NCBI RefSeq assembly: GCF_947497125.1
Contig: NZ_CANMFI010000007.1
Location: 115,623 to 179,622 of the forward strand
Origin: an uncultured Polaribacter sp.
Lineage (GTDB): Bacteria > Bacteroidota > Bacteroidia > Flavobacteriales > Flavobacteriaceae
Reading direction: 5' to 3'
DNA: 64,000 nt
Below, one piece after another: positions 57,981-64,000 of this stretch. A model generated the notes under the pieces. The model made no database searches. It was not told the origin of the DNA and saw only the letters and a list, made by a program, of their open reading frames with translations. The position numbers and the translations under genes are program-made. Position 1 is the stretch's first letter. Each line of letters starts with the position of its first letter.

Positions 57981-58011
57981 AAAAGCCTCGAATTAATTCG
58001 AGGCTTTTTTT
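57981..58011. terminator. Palindromic terminator between the PhnA-domain and M56 genes
   Basis: Perfect palindrome AAAAGCCTCGAATT with its complement, flanked by A and T runs; serves both convergent genes. Confidence 0.9.
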
Positions 58012-58021
58012 GGTAGTTTTT

Positions 58022-59458
58022 TTATTCTTTTTTTAGATAAATATAAACAGCACCTTCTCCATTTTTATCTTTTTTTACATCAACACTTTTAATAGTTTTA
58101 GTGTCTATTGCTTCCATTTCTTTTTTTGTAATCGATTTATCATTTACATAATAAGCAATCTTATTTTTTTGAGTAATGTAGATAGCGCCATTACCATTGC
58201 CGTCTTTTTTAACCTTTAAAGAATCTATGCTGTCAGGAGAAATAAGGGCTATTTCTTTCTTAGAGATGGCTTTGTTATTTAAAAAAAAGGAAACATTATT
58301 TTTATCAAGTTTTGTGTTTTTAAAAATTATTTGTCCTTTTTCTGCAACAGGTGGCGGTGGTGGCGGAATTAAATTGCCAAAGTTTTCTACCTCACTTTGT
58401 TGTTCTTTAGACATTAATTTATACAAATACTGTATTTTTAAGAGCTCTTTTGTGCTAATCGATTGTGTCTTTTTTCCTTTTGCTAAGAGAGCATTGTATT
58501 CTTTTAGCTCTTTTTTAGTTGCCGATGTATTTTCAAACTTAATTGTTATGGGCTTTTTTAAGGTATCTATCTTCTTTAGCGTAAATTGAATATTATTTTC
58601 TTTTTGGCTCGGTTTCTGAGCCTCGATTCTTTTTGCAAATAGAAAGATAAAACCGCTTAAAAGTGGCAAAACCAATATTTTTTTTAGCAATACTTTTGTG
58701 TGTGAACTTTTTGTTGTCATCATTTTTAATCTTTTTTTAGTAAGTGAATAATTCAAATTACTGGCCAAGTAATAATTGTTGTTCCAAGCAGTTTTATGTA
58801 GTAATAAGTGCTGGTATTGAAGTGTATTTTTATGAGTGTTAATTACCGTTTCGTCTGCTAAAAACTCATGGTTTAGTTTTATTGCTTTTTTTAGGAATAT
58901 AAATAGCGGATTCATCCAAAAAACAACCTGTAAGAGTTCTGTTAAAAGCACATCGAAGGTATGTTTTTGTTTTGCATGTGTTAGCTCATGCGTAAATAGT
59001 TCTTGTTCAATTTCATCATTTTCGTACCTTTTTTTGTTGATAAAAATATAATTCCAGAATGTATGCGGTAAATTAATGTCGTTTACTAAAACCAGTGTTG
59101 CTTTTTGGTATTTTACTTTATTGTTTGTATTTATTTTTCTGATTATTTTAATCAAATTAAATCCGAATCGAAAGAAGAATACTGTTGTAACTAACATATA
59201 AATAATGATTGCTAATTGCGTGTAATTAAAATTACCTTCTTCGATTAAAATATTTGTATTTGGTATGTAAAGTGCAGTAAATTCTGGTTGTTTTACATAG
59301 GTAACAAAAGTAATTAAAGGCGCAGATAATGAGGTAAATACCCCAATTAATAAATAGTATCTATTAAAGTTATGCATTTTTTCTTTTTCTAAAACTGCAT
59401 GATAGAAAAATAGTAACAAAGCCAAACAACCTGCCGATTTTAATAAGTAGATGATCAT
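58022..59458 (-). CDS. M56 (BlaR1-like) membrane metallopeptidase/sensor
   Basis: 478 residues. Three helices lie in the first 105 residues, then comes the zinc protease motif HELTH (157-161) in FTHELTHAKQKH with EFLADE near 213-218, and a fourth helix (LVLPLLSGFIFLFAK) near 268-282. The outside part lacks the beta-lactam-binding domain of BlaR1. Instead it carries two similar segments of the form DSIDSLKVKKDGNGNGAIYI and KTIKSVDVKKDKNGEGAVYI, which resemble TonB plug-type motifs. In BlaR1-like systems the protease cleaves the BlaI repressor after a signal. The gene overlaps blaI by 4 bases. Confidence 0.9.
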   Translation of the reverse strand: MIIYLLKSAGCLALLLFFYHAVLEKEKMHNFNRYYLLIGVFTSLSAPLITFVTYVKQPEFTALYIPNTNILIEEGNFNYTQLAIIIYMLVTTVFFFRFGFNLIKIIRKINTNNKVKYQKATLVLVNDINLPHTFWNYIFINKKRYENDEIEQELFTHELTHAKQKHTFDVLLTELLQVVFWMNPLFIFLKKAIKLNHEFLADETVINTHKNTLQYQHLLLHKTAWNNNYYLASNLNYSLTKKRLKMMTTKSSHTKVLLKKILVLPLLSGFIFLFAKRIEAQKPSQKENNIQFTLKKIDTLKKPITIKFENTSATKKELKEYNALLAKGKKTQSISTKELLKIQYLYKLMSKEQQSEVENFGNLIPPPPPPVAEKGQIIFKNTKLDKNNVSFFLNNKAISKKEIALISPDSIDSLKVKKDGNGNGAIYITQKNKIAYYVNDKSITKKEMEAIDTKTIKSVDVKKDKNGEGAVYIYLKKE

Positions 59459-59826
59459 TTTTGCTGTTTTTTAATTTGACTGTCTATTATTTTTTTCAAA
59501 TCTTCTAATTCTTTTGTAGAAAGATTAGTTTCTTCAGTAAAAAATGAGGCAAACTGACTTGCAGAATCATTAAAGAAATTTTTAATTAAACCGTTTACAT
59601 GTTTAGAAAAGTAATCTGTTTTCTTTACCAACGGAAAATATTCTCTTGATTTACCGAACAATTTAAAATCGATATAGCCTTTGTCTGAAATTCTTTTTAG
59701 CAAGGTTGCAACAGTTGTTGTTGCAGGTTTTGGTTCAGGAAAATCTTCAATCAAATCTTTTAAAAATGCTTTTTTACGTTTCCATAAATACTGCATTAAC
59801 TGTTCTTCGGTTTTAGATAATTGCAT
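59455..59826 (-). CDS. BlaI/MecI/CopY family transcriptional repressor
   Basis: 123 residues from the ATG at 59826 (MQLSKTEEQLMQYLWKRKK). A longer frame from 59895 is rejected because it would begin inside the promoter and operators. A winged helix covers residues 1-80 (KPATTTVATLLKRISDKGY, FKLFGKSREYFPLV), followed by a C-terminal dimerisation helix with KELEDLKKIIDSQIK. It is translationally coupled to the M56 protease (overlap ATGA, 59455-59458), the classic sensor-repressor pair; the regulated genes outside this operon are unknown. Confidence 0.93.
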   Translation of the reverse strand: MQLSKTEEQLMQYLWKRKKAFLKDLIEDFPEPKPATTTVATLLKRISDKGYIDFKLFGKSREYFPLVKKTDYFSKHVNGLIKNFFNDSASQFASFFTEETNLSTKELEDLKKIIDSQIKKQQK

Positions 59827-59842
59827 TTGTTTTATTTTTACT

Positions 59843-59882
59843 CTACAAACATAGAATAAAAAAATGAATTCTACAAATGTAG
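59843..59882 (-). promoter_or_regulatory. blaI promoter overlapped by two BlaI-type operators
   Basis: The minus-strand promoter is TTTG (59877-59874), 20 bases, TATGTTTG (59853-59846). The site CTACAAATGTAG (59871-59882) contains the BlaI/MecI operator TACAnnTGTA and covers the -33 box. A second, imperfect site CTACAAACATAG (59843-59854) covers the -7 box. Their centres are 28 bases apart, so repressor binding to both would block the polymerase: autorepression. Confidence 0.75.
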
Positions 59883-59920
59883 AGTTAAAAAACAATAATT
59901 TTACTTGTTTTTAATTATTG

Positions 59921-60042
59921 TAGCCAGCAAGTAGGCCTGCGTTAAGGATTGTAGCGTTTGTTTGAGCTCTCCCGATTTTTCGGGAAGCGAGTGCGGAAAG
60001 CCTGACTTTTATCCTGATTGCCATCAGGAAAAAGGAACGCCC
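59921..60042 (-). repeat. Interspersed repeat family A, right copy (inverted)
   Basis: The minus-strand reading begins GGGCGTTCCTTTTTCCTG and contains GCTTTCCGCACTCGCTTC (60001-59984) and GAGCTCAAACAAACGCTACA. It is the inverse of 57823-57951 and lies between the blaI promoter and the dipeptidase terminator. Confidence 0.85.
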
Positions 60043-60072
60043 AAAAAAAATCCGCTCATTGCTGAACGGATT
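60043..60072 (-). terminator. Intrinsic terminator of the dipeptidase gene
   Basis: AATCCGCTCA pairs with TGAACGGATT with one mismatch; on the minus strand it is followed by eight T. Confidence 0.8.
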
Positions 60073-60076
60073 ATAA

Positions 60077-61465
60077 TTATTTAGACATTTCTGTAAAATA
60101 CTTGTAAAAATACGGAATGGTTTCGATGCCTTTTAGGTAATTCCAAATACCAAAATGTTCGTTTGGCGAGTGAATGGCATCAGAATCTAAACCAAAGCCC
60201 ATTAAAATGGTTTTACTTTTTAGTTCTTGCTCAAACAACGCTACAATAGGGATACTACCACCACTTCTTTGCGGAATTGGGGTTTTGCCAAAGCTAGTTT
60301 CATAGGCTTTACTTGCTGCTTTGTAGGCAATATTATTTGTTGGTGTTACATAACCCTGACCGCCATGATGAGGTTTTACAAGCACTTTTACTGATTTAGG
60401 AGCAATGTTTTCGAAATGAGTTTTAAAGAGTTCGGTGATTTCTTTCCAATCTTGATTTGGAACCAATCGCATAGATATTTTTGCATAGGCTTTGCTGGCA
60501 ATTACTGTTTTTGCGCCTTCGCCAGTATACCCGCCCCAAATTCCATTAACATCTAAAGTAGGTCTTATAGAATTGCGCTCGTTTGTAGAATATCCGTTTT
60601 CGCCATAAACAGCATCAATATCTAATGCCTTTTTGTAATTTTCTAGAGAGAAAGGTGCTGCAGCCATTGCGGCTCTCTCTTCTGTAGATAGTTCTTCTAC
60701 TTTATCATAAAAACCAGGAATGGTAATATGATTATTTTCATCATGAAGAGAAGCAATCATTTTGGTTAAAATATTAATTGGATTGGCAACGGCGCCACCA
60801 TAAAGGCCAGAATGCAAATCTCTGTTTGGCCCGGTAACTTCTACTTCTACATAACTTAAACCACGCAAACCAGTTGTAATAGAAGGTATGTCATTTGCAA
60901 TCATTCCTGTATCAGAGATCAAAATTACATCATTAGCTAATTTTTCTTTATTTCTAGGAACAAACCAAGATAAACTCTCAGAACCAACCTCTTCTTCACC
61001 TTCTATCATAAATTTTACGTTGCAAGGTAAGTTACCAGTAGAGGTCATGTACTCTAAAGCCTTTATATGCATGTACATTTGCCCTTTATCATCGCATGCT
61101 CCTCTTGCAAAAATGGCTCCTTCAGGATGAATGTCTGTATTTTTAATAACAGGCTCAAACGGCGGGGAAGTCCAAAGTTCTATTGGGTCTGCGGGTTGCA
61201 CATCATAATGCCCATAAACTAAGATAGTTGGTAGGTTTTTATCAATAATTTTTTCTCCGTAGATAATTGGATACCCAGGTGTTTCACACAACTCTACGTT
61301 ATCACATCCTGCTTTTTTAAGACTTTCTAAAACGAAATCTGCAGTATTTAAAACGTCTTTTTTGTAAGCAGAATCGGCGCTTACAGAAGGTATTTTAAGC
61401 AAAGAAATTAATTCGTCTAAGAATCGTTGTTTGTTTTCTTGAATGTAATTTTTTATGGTATCCAT
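60077..61465 (-). CDS. M20 family dipeptidase
   Basis: 462 residues with no signal peptide, so a cytosolic peptidase of the CNDP/PepV-like group. The dizinc site is YGHYDVQPADP near 84-94 (histidine and aspartate), ARGACDDKGQMYMHIKALEY near 120-139, and the catalytic EGEEEVGSES near 155-164 (general base glutamate). The lid domain holds TTGLRGLSYVEVEVTGPNRD and SGGSIPIV lies near the end. It cuts small peptides and feeds the amino acid pool. It has its own promoter box and terminator. Confidence 0.93.
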   Translation of the reverse strand: MDTIKNYIQENKQRFLDELISLLKIPSVSADSAYKKDVLNTADFVLESLKKAGCDNVELCETPGYPIIYGEKIIDKNLPTILVYGHYDVQPADPIELWTSPPFEPVIKNTDIHPEGAIFARGACDDKGQMYMHIKALEYMTSTGNLPCNVKFMIEGEEEVGSESLSWFVPRNKEKLANDVILISDTGMIANDIPSITTGLRGLSYVEVEVTGPNRDLHSGLYGGAVANPINILTKMIASLHDENNHITIPGFYDKVEELSTEERAAMAAAPFSLENYKKALDIDAVYGENGYSTNERNSIRPTLDVNGIWGGYTGEGAKTVIASKAYAKISMRLVPNQDWKEITELFKTHFENIAPKSVKVLVKPHHGGQGYVTPTNNIAYKAASKAYETSFGKTPIPQRSGGSIPIVALFEQELKSKTILMGFGLDSDAIHSPNEHFGIWNYLKGIETIPYFYKYFTEMSK

Positions 61466-61486
61466 TTAATTTTGTTTTTTCTACTT

Positions 61487-61494
61487 CAAAAATA
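61487..61494 (-). promoter_or_regulatory. Predicted -7 box for the dipeptidase gene
   Basis: The plus strand reads CAAAAATA, TATTTTTG on the minus strand, a full match, 21 bases before the ATG, with TTG 16 bases further upstream. Confidence 0.5.
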
Positions 61495-61514
61495 TAAAAA
61501 TTATAATGAACAAG

Positions 61515-61544
61515 TTTGTAGTTTGTAAGTATTGTTTATATTTG
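61515..61544 (+). promoter_or_regulatory. Predicted promoter of tRNA-Leu
   Basis: TTTG (61515-61518), 18 bases, TATATTTG (61537-61544); the tRNA starts 46 bases downstream. Confidence 0.65.
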
Positions 61545-61589
61545 CATCCCGAAATATTCGGAAAAGCTACAGGTTTATCTGTAGATTAA

Positions 61590-61671
61590 GCAGGCGTGGT
61601 GGAATTGGTAGACACGCTAGACTTAGGATCTAGTGCCGCGAGGTGTGAGAGTTCGAGTCTCTCCGCCTGTA
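61590..61671 (+). tRNA. tRNA-Leu (anticodon UAG)
   Basis: 82 bases with acceptor stem GCAGGCG/CGCCTGT (first pair G-U), D-loop GGTGGAATTGGTAGACAC, anticodon stem CTAGA/TCTAG with loop CTTAGGA (anticodon UAG), a long variable arm (TGCCGCGAGGTGT) and T-arm GAGAGTTCGAGTCTCTC. The 3' CCA is not encoded. Its 3' side borders accessory DNA, and tRNA genes are common integration sites. Confidence 0.97.
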
Positions 61672-61675
61672 CAGT

Positions 61676-61720
61676 TAAAAACCTTAACAAGCTAATAAGT
61701 AGCGAGTTGAGGTTTTTTTA
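61676..61720 (+). terminator. Intrinsic terminator of tRNA-Leu
   Basis: AACCTTAAC (61680-61688) pairs with GTTGAGGTT (61706-61714), followed by a T run. Confidence 0.75.
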
Positions 61721-62057
61721 TTTTAGTATTTTCACGATTAATGTACGGTAAATTTCAATAATCATTAGAACAAAGTTGTTCTAAACCTACACTTGTTGTA
61801 TTTACTGTATTAGTAAAAAACGCTAAAAAATCCACTACAACTTCATTTATAGTGACCCCGGGTTACTTTTTAAAAATCACTTTCTTTTTTAGCACTTTGC
61901 TGTCAAATGTATATAGCCCATAACCCGCTCATATTGGGTATTTAATTTGAGTTAACAAAAAAATGTAATACAATTAAGAATAACTTCTCCAAATAGTTAA
62001 TGAGTTGTCAAATTAGAATTAAACCGACAACGATCTATTGGAAACCCATTGAACCGT

Positions 62058-62240
62058 TTATCAATAAGTGTTGAGGATACTCAATACATGACTCGAAACT
62101 AAGTTTCAAAAGTTTTGAGTGTCACAGTTCAAACATTAAATAATTGGAAACGAGAAGTGATTTTAATTCCTTTAAATATTGGAAGTAGTGTACTATATCG
62201 GAAAGAGGATGTTTATAATAACGAACGTCTGGTGGCTTAA
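62058..62240 (+). pseudogene. Decayed excisionase-like helix-turn-helix gene
   Basis: In frame from about 62058 the plus strand reads LSISVEDTQYMTRN, then a TAA stop at 62100-62102, then VSKVLSVTVQTLNNWKREVI, LIPLNIGSSVLYRKEDVYNN and ERLVA, stopping at 62240. This pattern (MTRxEVSKxLxVTxQTLNNW followed by IGSxVLYRKEDV) is that of the small AlpA/excisionase-type DNA-binding proteins of flavobacterial mobile elements. The in-frame stop and the missing upstream part show it is no longer functional. Its place 400 bases behind a tRNA gene suggests a remnant of an integrated element. Recognition is by pattern only. Confidence 0.65.
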
Positions 62241-62282
62241 GTTGATGGTTGGGTTTTGTGGTAAAATTAAATCAGTACAAAG

Positions 62283-62307
62283 AAAATACTAAGACTTTCT
62301 GATAATG
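62283..62307 (+). repeat. Short direct repeat, copy 1
   Basis: AAAATACTAAGACTTTCTGA then TAATG; shares AATACTAAGAC and CTGATAAT with two later copies. Confidence 0.7.
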
Positions 62308-62325
62308 GCCAAAATGCATTACAAG

Positions 62326-62353
62326 AAAAATACTAAGACTATCTGATAATGCG
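62326..62353 (+). repeat. Short direct repeat, copy 2
   Basis: AAAAATACTAAGACTATCTG then ATAATGCG. GCATTA (62316-62321) and TAATGC (62347-62352) form an inverted pair around it. It lies 31 bases before the next ATG. Confidence 0.7.
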
Positions 62354-62384
62354 TTATATGTTTAATTTTTAAAAAAAAATAATT

Positions 62385-62747
62385 ATGAAATTATTACTTA
62401 CCGCTTTATTATTAATGAGTTTAAGTGCTAAAGCACAAATGGAAAAATTTGAAGGAGTCTGGACATCACCTACTAGTTCTTACTTTACAACAATAATGTA
62501 CAATGAAGAAAAGGATCAATTCAAAATAATCAATTTTAGCTTTAAAGAGGATGAAGTTATATATGAAAAGATTACAAAGGTAGAAGATGATAAGATTTTT
62601 ACTTCCCTACATAATGAAAGTAACAGTTATTCTGTAAATGTTATTTATGAATTATTAAATGATGATCAAATTCTTTGTGTTTTTGAAGGTGATATAAATA
62701 GAAGAGTCGCTATTACTAGAATGCCTATGGATAAAAATTATGATTAG
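62385..62747 (+). CDS. Small secreted protein of unknown function
   Basis: 120 residues. A signal peptide (MKLLLTALLLMSLSAKAQ) precedes about 100 residues of alternating short strands and charged turns, starting MEKFEGVWTSPTSSYFTTIM. The pattern (EGVWTS..., repeated strand pairs, ending CVFEGDINRRVAITRM) resembles small lipocalin-like or DUF-type periplasmic beta-proteins, but no family is named. It lies between copies 2 and 3 of a short direct repeat, so it may be a recent acquisition. A TATGTTTA at 62355-62362 may be its -7 box. Confidence 0.72.
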   Translation: MKLLLTALLLMSLSAKAQMEKFEGVWTSPTSSYFTTIMYNEEKDQFKIINFSFKEDEVIYEKITKVEDDKIFTSLHNESNSYSVNVIYELLNDDQILCVFEGDINRRVAITRMPMDKNYD

Positions 62748-62772
62748 AATTTAATAGTTATATTTAAACCTT

Positions 62773-62809
62773 ACAAAAATAATACTAAGACCATCTGATA
62801 ATTCGTAAA
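62773..62809 (+). repeat. Short direct repeat, copy 3
   Basis: ACAAAAATAATACTAAGACC then ATCTGATAATTCGTAAA. Same orientation as copies 1 and 2; 452 bases after copy 2, with one gene between them. Confidence 0.7.
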
Positions 62810-62827
62810 TACAATAAAAAAATAACT

Positions 62828-64000
62828 ATGAAAAAGGCAATATACTTTGATAATGGAAAAATAAGAGAAGAGTACGAAGTTTCAGAGGACGGAAAGCGTA
62901 ATGGTATAACAAGATTATATCATGAAAATGGGCAACTTCAAGTAGAGGTAAATTGGACTAATAATGTACAAGATGATGGAGAAATAACTTCTTATCACGA
63001 TAATGGAACTAAAGCTAGACAAGTTATTCGTTTAAACGGAGAGTTTAACGGAGATTATGTCGAGTGGTATAAAAACGGACAAAAAAAATTAGAAGGAACT
63101 TATAGGAATGGTAAGTCTACAATCATTAAAGAATGGAGTGAAAATGGAGTCTTATTTGATTTTAAAACAATGAAATTCAATAACGAAACAATAAGAGTAG
63201 CAGTAAAAGAATGGTTAGATGACGAGAAACTGGCAGAAATAAAATATGGTTATATTTCAGATTGGGATACCTCTGAGGTCACTGATATGTCATCACTTTT
63301 TCTTAATGCTCATGAATTTAATTCACCTATTGACAAATGGGATGTAAGTAATGTGACTAGTATTTATAGGATGTTTCAGACAGCTAAATCATTTAATCAA
63401 CCCATAGGAGGTTGGGATGTAAGTAATGTAACTAACATGGAGTCTATGTTTTCTGGAGCTGATTCATTTAATCAACCTCTAGGGAGATGGGATGTAAGTA
63501 ATGTAACTAACATGAAGTGTATGTTTTCTGGAGCTGATTCATTCAACCAACCCATAGGTGAATGGGATGTAAGGAATGTGACTAGTATTTATGGGATGTT
63601 TCAGACAGCTGAATCATTTAATCAACCCATAGGAGGTTGGGATGTTGGTAATGTGAAAGATTTGACAGAGATGTTTTCAGGAGCTGAGTCATTTAATCAA
63701 CCTATAGGTGAATGGAATGTAAGCAATGTGGAAGACATGTTAATGATATTTGATGGAGCTGAGTCATTTAATGAACCTCTGGGTGATTGGGATGTAAGTA
63801 ATGTAATTAATATGTCAGAGATGTTTAAGGAAGCTAAATCATTCAATCATCCCTTGGAAGGTTGGGATGTAAGTAATGTAATTAATATGTCAGAGATGTT
63901 TAAGGAAGCTAAATCATTCAATCAACCTCTGGGTGATTGGGATGTAAGTAATGTAATTAATATGTCAGAGATGTTTAAGGAAGCTAAATCATTCAATCAT
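62828..64000 (+). CDS. MORN-2 repeat/BspA-like DUF285 repeat protein (3' end outside the window)
   Basis: The ATG at 62828 opens a frame of 391 residues that runs off the right edge. Residues 1-112 are MORN_2/YwqK-type repeats (IYFDNGKIREEY, LYHENGQLQVEV, YHDNGTKARQVI, EWYKNGQKKLEG). Residues about 114-145 form the DUF285 entry segment (VAVKEWLDDEKLAEIKYGYI). From residue 146 come nine complete 25-residue repeats and most of a tenth, of the form WDVSNVTNMxxMFxxAxSFN with QPxGx. BspA-type repeats usually sit on secreted surface proteins, yet no signal peptide is visible here. The missing C-terminus could hold a sorting domain. Confidence 0.88.
   Translation, partial: MKKAIYFDNGKIREEYEVSEDGKRNGITRLYHENGQLQVEVNWTNNVQDDGEITSYHDNGTKARQVIRLNGEFNGDYVEWYKNGQKKLEGTYRNGKSTIIKEWSENGVLFDFKTMKFNNETIRVAVKEWLDDEKLAEIKYGYISDWDTSEVTDMSSLFLNAHEFNSPIDKWDVSNVTSIYRMFQTAKSFNQPIGGWDVSNVTNMESMFSGADSFNQPLGRWDVSNVTNMKCMFSGADSFNQPIGEWDVRNVTSIYGMFQTAESFNQPIGGWDVGNVKDLTEMFSGAESFNQPIGEWNVSNVEDMLMIFDGAESFNEPLGDWDVSNVINMSEMFKEAKSFNHPLEGWDVSNVINMSEMFKEAKSFNQPLGDWDVSNVINMSEMFKEAKSFNH
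63263..64000 (+). repeat. Tandem 75-bp repeats encoding DUF285 units
   Basis: Ten units with a period of exactly 75 bases start at 63263, 63338, 63413, 63488, 63563, 63638, 63713, 63788, 63863 and 63938 (the last is cut by the window). Units 8, 9 and 10 are almost identical in DNA, which implies recent duplication; the earlier ones have diverged. Confidence 0.9.

Larger units (their letters stand above)
61721..62384 (+). other. Accessory intergenic DNA beyond tRNA-Leu
   Basis: About 660 bases without an intact gene. 61721-62040 shows nothing I can assign. 62058-62240 is a broken helix-turn-helix gene. 62283-62353 holds two copies of a short direct repeat. Confidence 0.7.

Noticed and set aside
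59827..59895. Longer N-terminus for the BlaI repressor
   Set aside because: The extension would be read from the promoter and operator DNA; the conserved start is at 59826.
57823..60042. Insertion sequence or transposon around M56/BlaI
   Set aside because: No transposase gene and no target duplication is visible; only the inverted repeats are reported.
63263..64000. Regularly spaced repeats as a possible CRISPR array
   Set aside because: The units are adjacent without spacers, keep one reading frame and encode DUF285 repeats.
61672..64000. Second attachment site (copy of the tRNA-Leu 3' end)
   Set aside because: No copy was seen in the remaining part of the window, so the right end of the element cannot be placed.

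Overview
The window looks like the chromosome of a member of the Flavobacteriaceae (Bacteroidetes), probably a marine one. The DNA is AT-rich. Genes lack Shine-Dalgarno sites and have A-rich leaders. Many start regions carry the Bacteroidetes promoter (TTTG or TTG, about 19 bases, TAnnTTTG). The gene set fits: OmpA with calcium-binding TSP3 repeats, a SusC-like beta-barrel receptor, DUF5916, the M56/BlaI pair, a lone FtsX-type permease, MnmD and YugP. The genus cannot be fixed from the sequence.

Layout. 1-5609 (minus): the N-terminal part of the ComM/YifB ATPase, PEP carboxylase, tilS and a small unknown gene. 5765-13634 (plus): an AddA/RecB-like helicase-nuclease, kbl, an OmpA porin and the F1 beta and epsilon subunits. 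13991-16648: a lipoprotein, a seven-helix membrane protein, a NarL-type histidine kinase and its response regulator, in one overlapping operon. 16669-21625: rbfA, an FtsX/LolE-like permease, dusB (minus), an EF-hand protein and lepA. 21844-26240 (minus): a beta-barrel receptor with a LytS-type kinase and a LytTR regulator. 26406-31520: YugP protease, asparaginase and an ExbB/ExbD cluster. 31515-42164 (minus): a membrane protein with rpoN, asnS, an RND-type exporter, frr-pyrH, tsf-rpsB and rpsI-rplM. 42388-57817: a DUF5916 protein, a branched-chain aminotransferase, mnmD, a glycosyltransferase with a flippase-like protein, ruvC-hemW-cyclase-hydrolase, corA, a folate cycloligase, adenine deaminase and a PhnA-domain protein. 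58022-61465 (minus): an M56/BlaI pair and an M20 dipeptidase.

Most of the window is a conserved core. Accessory DNA starts at the tRNA-Leu(UAG) gene (61590-61671). Behind it lie a decayed excisionase-like helix-turn-helix gene, three copies of a short direct repeat around a small secreted protein, and the start of a large MORN/BspA (DUF285) repeat protein that runs off the window. This looks like the edge of an integrated island.

The most unusual regulatory site is at the blaI promoter. Two BlaI/MecI-type operator sites sit on its -33 and -7 boxes, and the whole M56/BlaI operon lies between inverted copies of a roughly 125 bp interspersed repeat. Other interspersed repeats mark convergent gene junctions. 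A TTAGGGGAAA motif occurs twice upstream of the lipoprotein/two-component operon and once near a possible small RNA at 35.3 kb.
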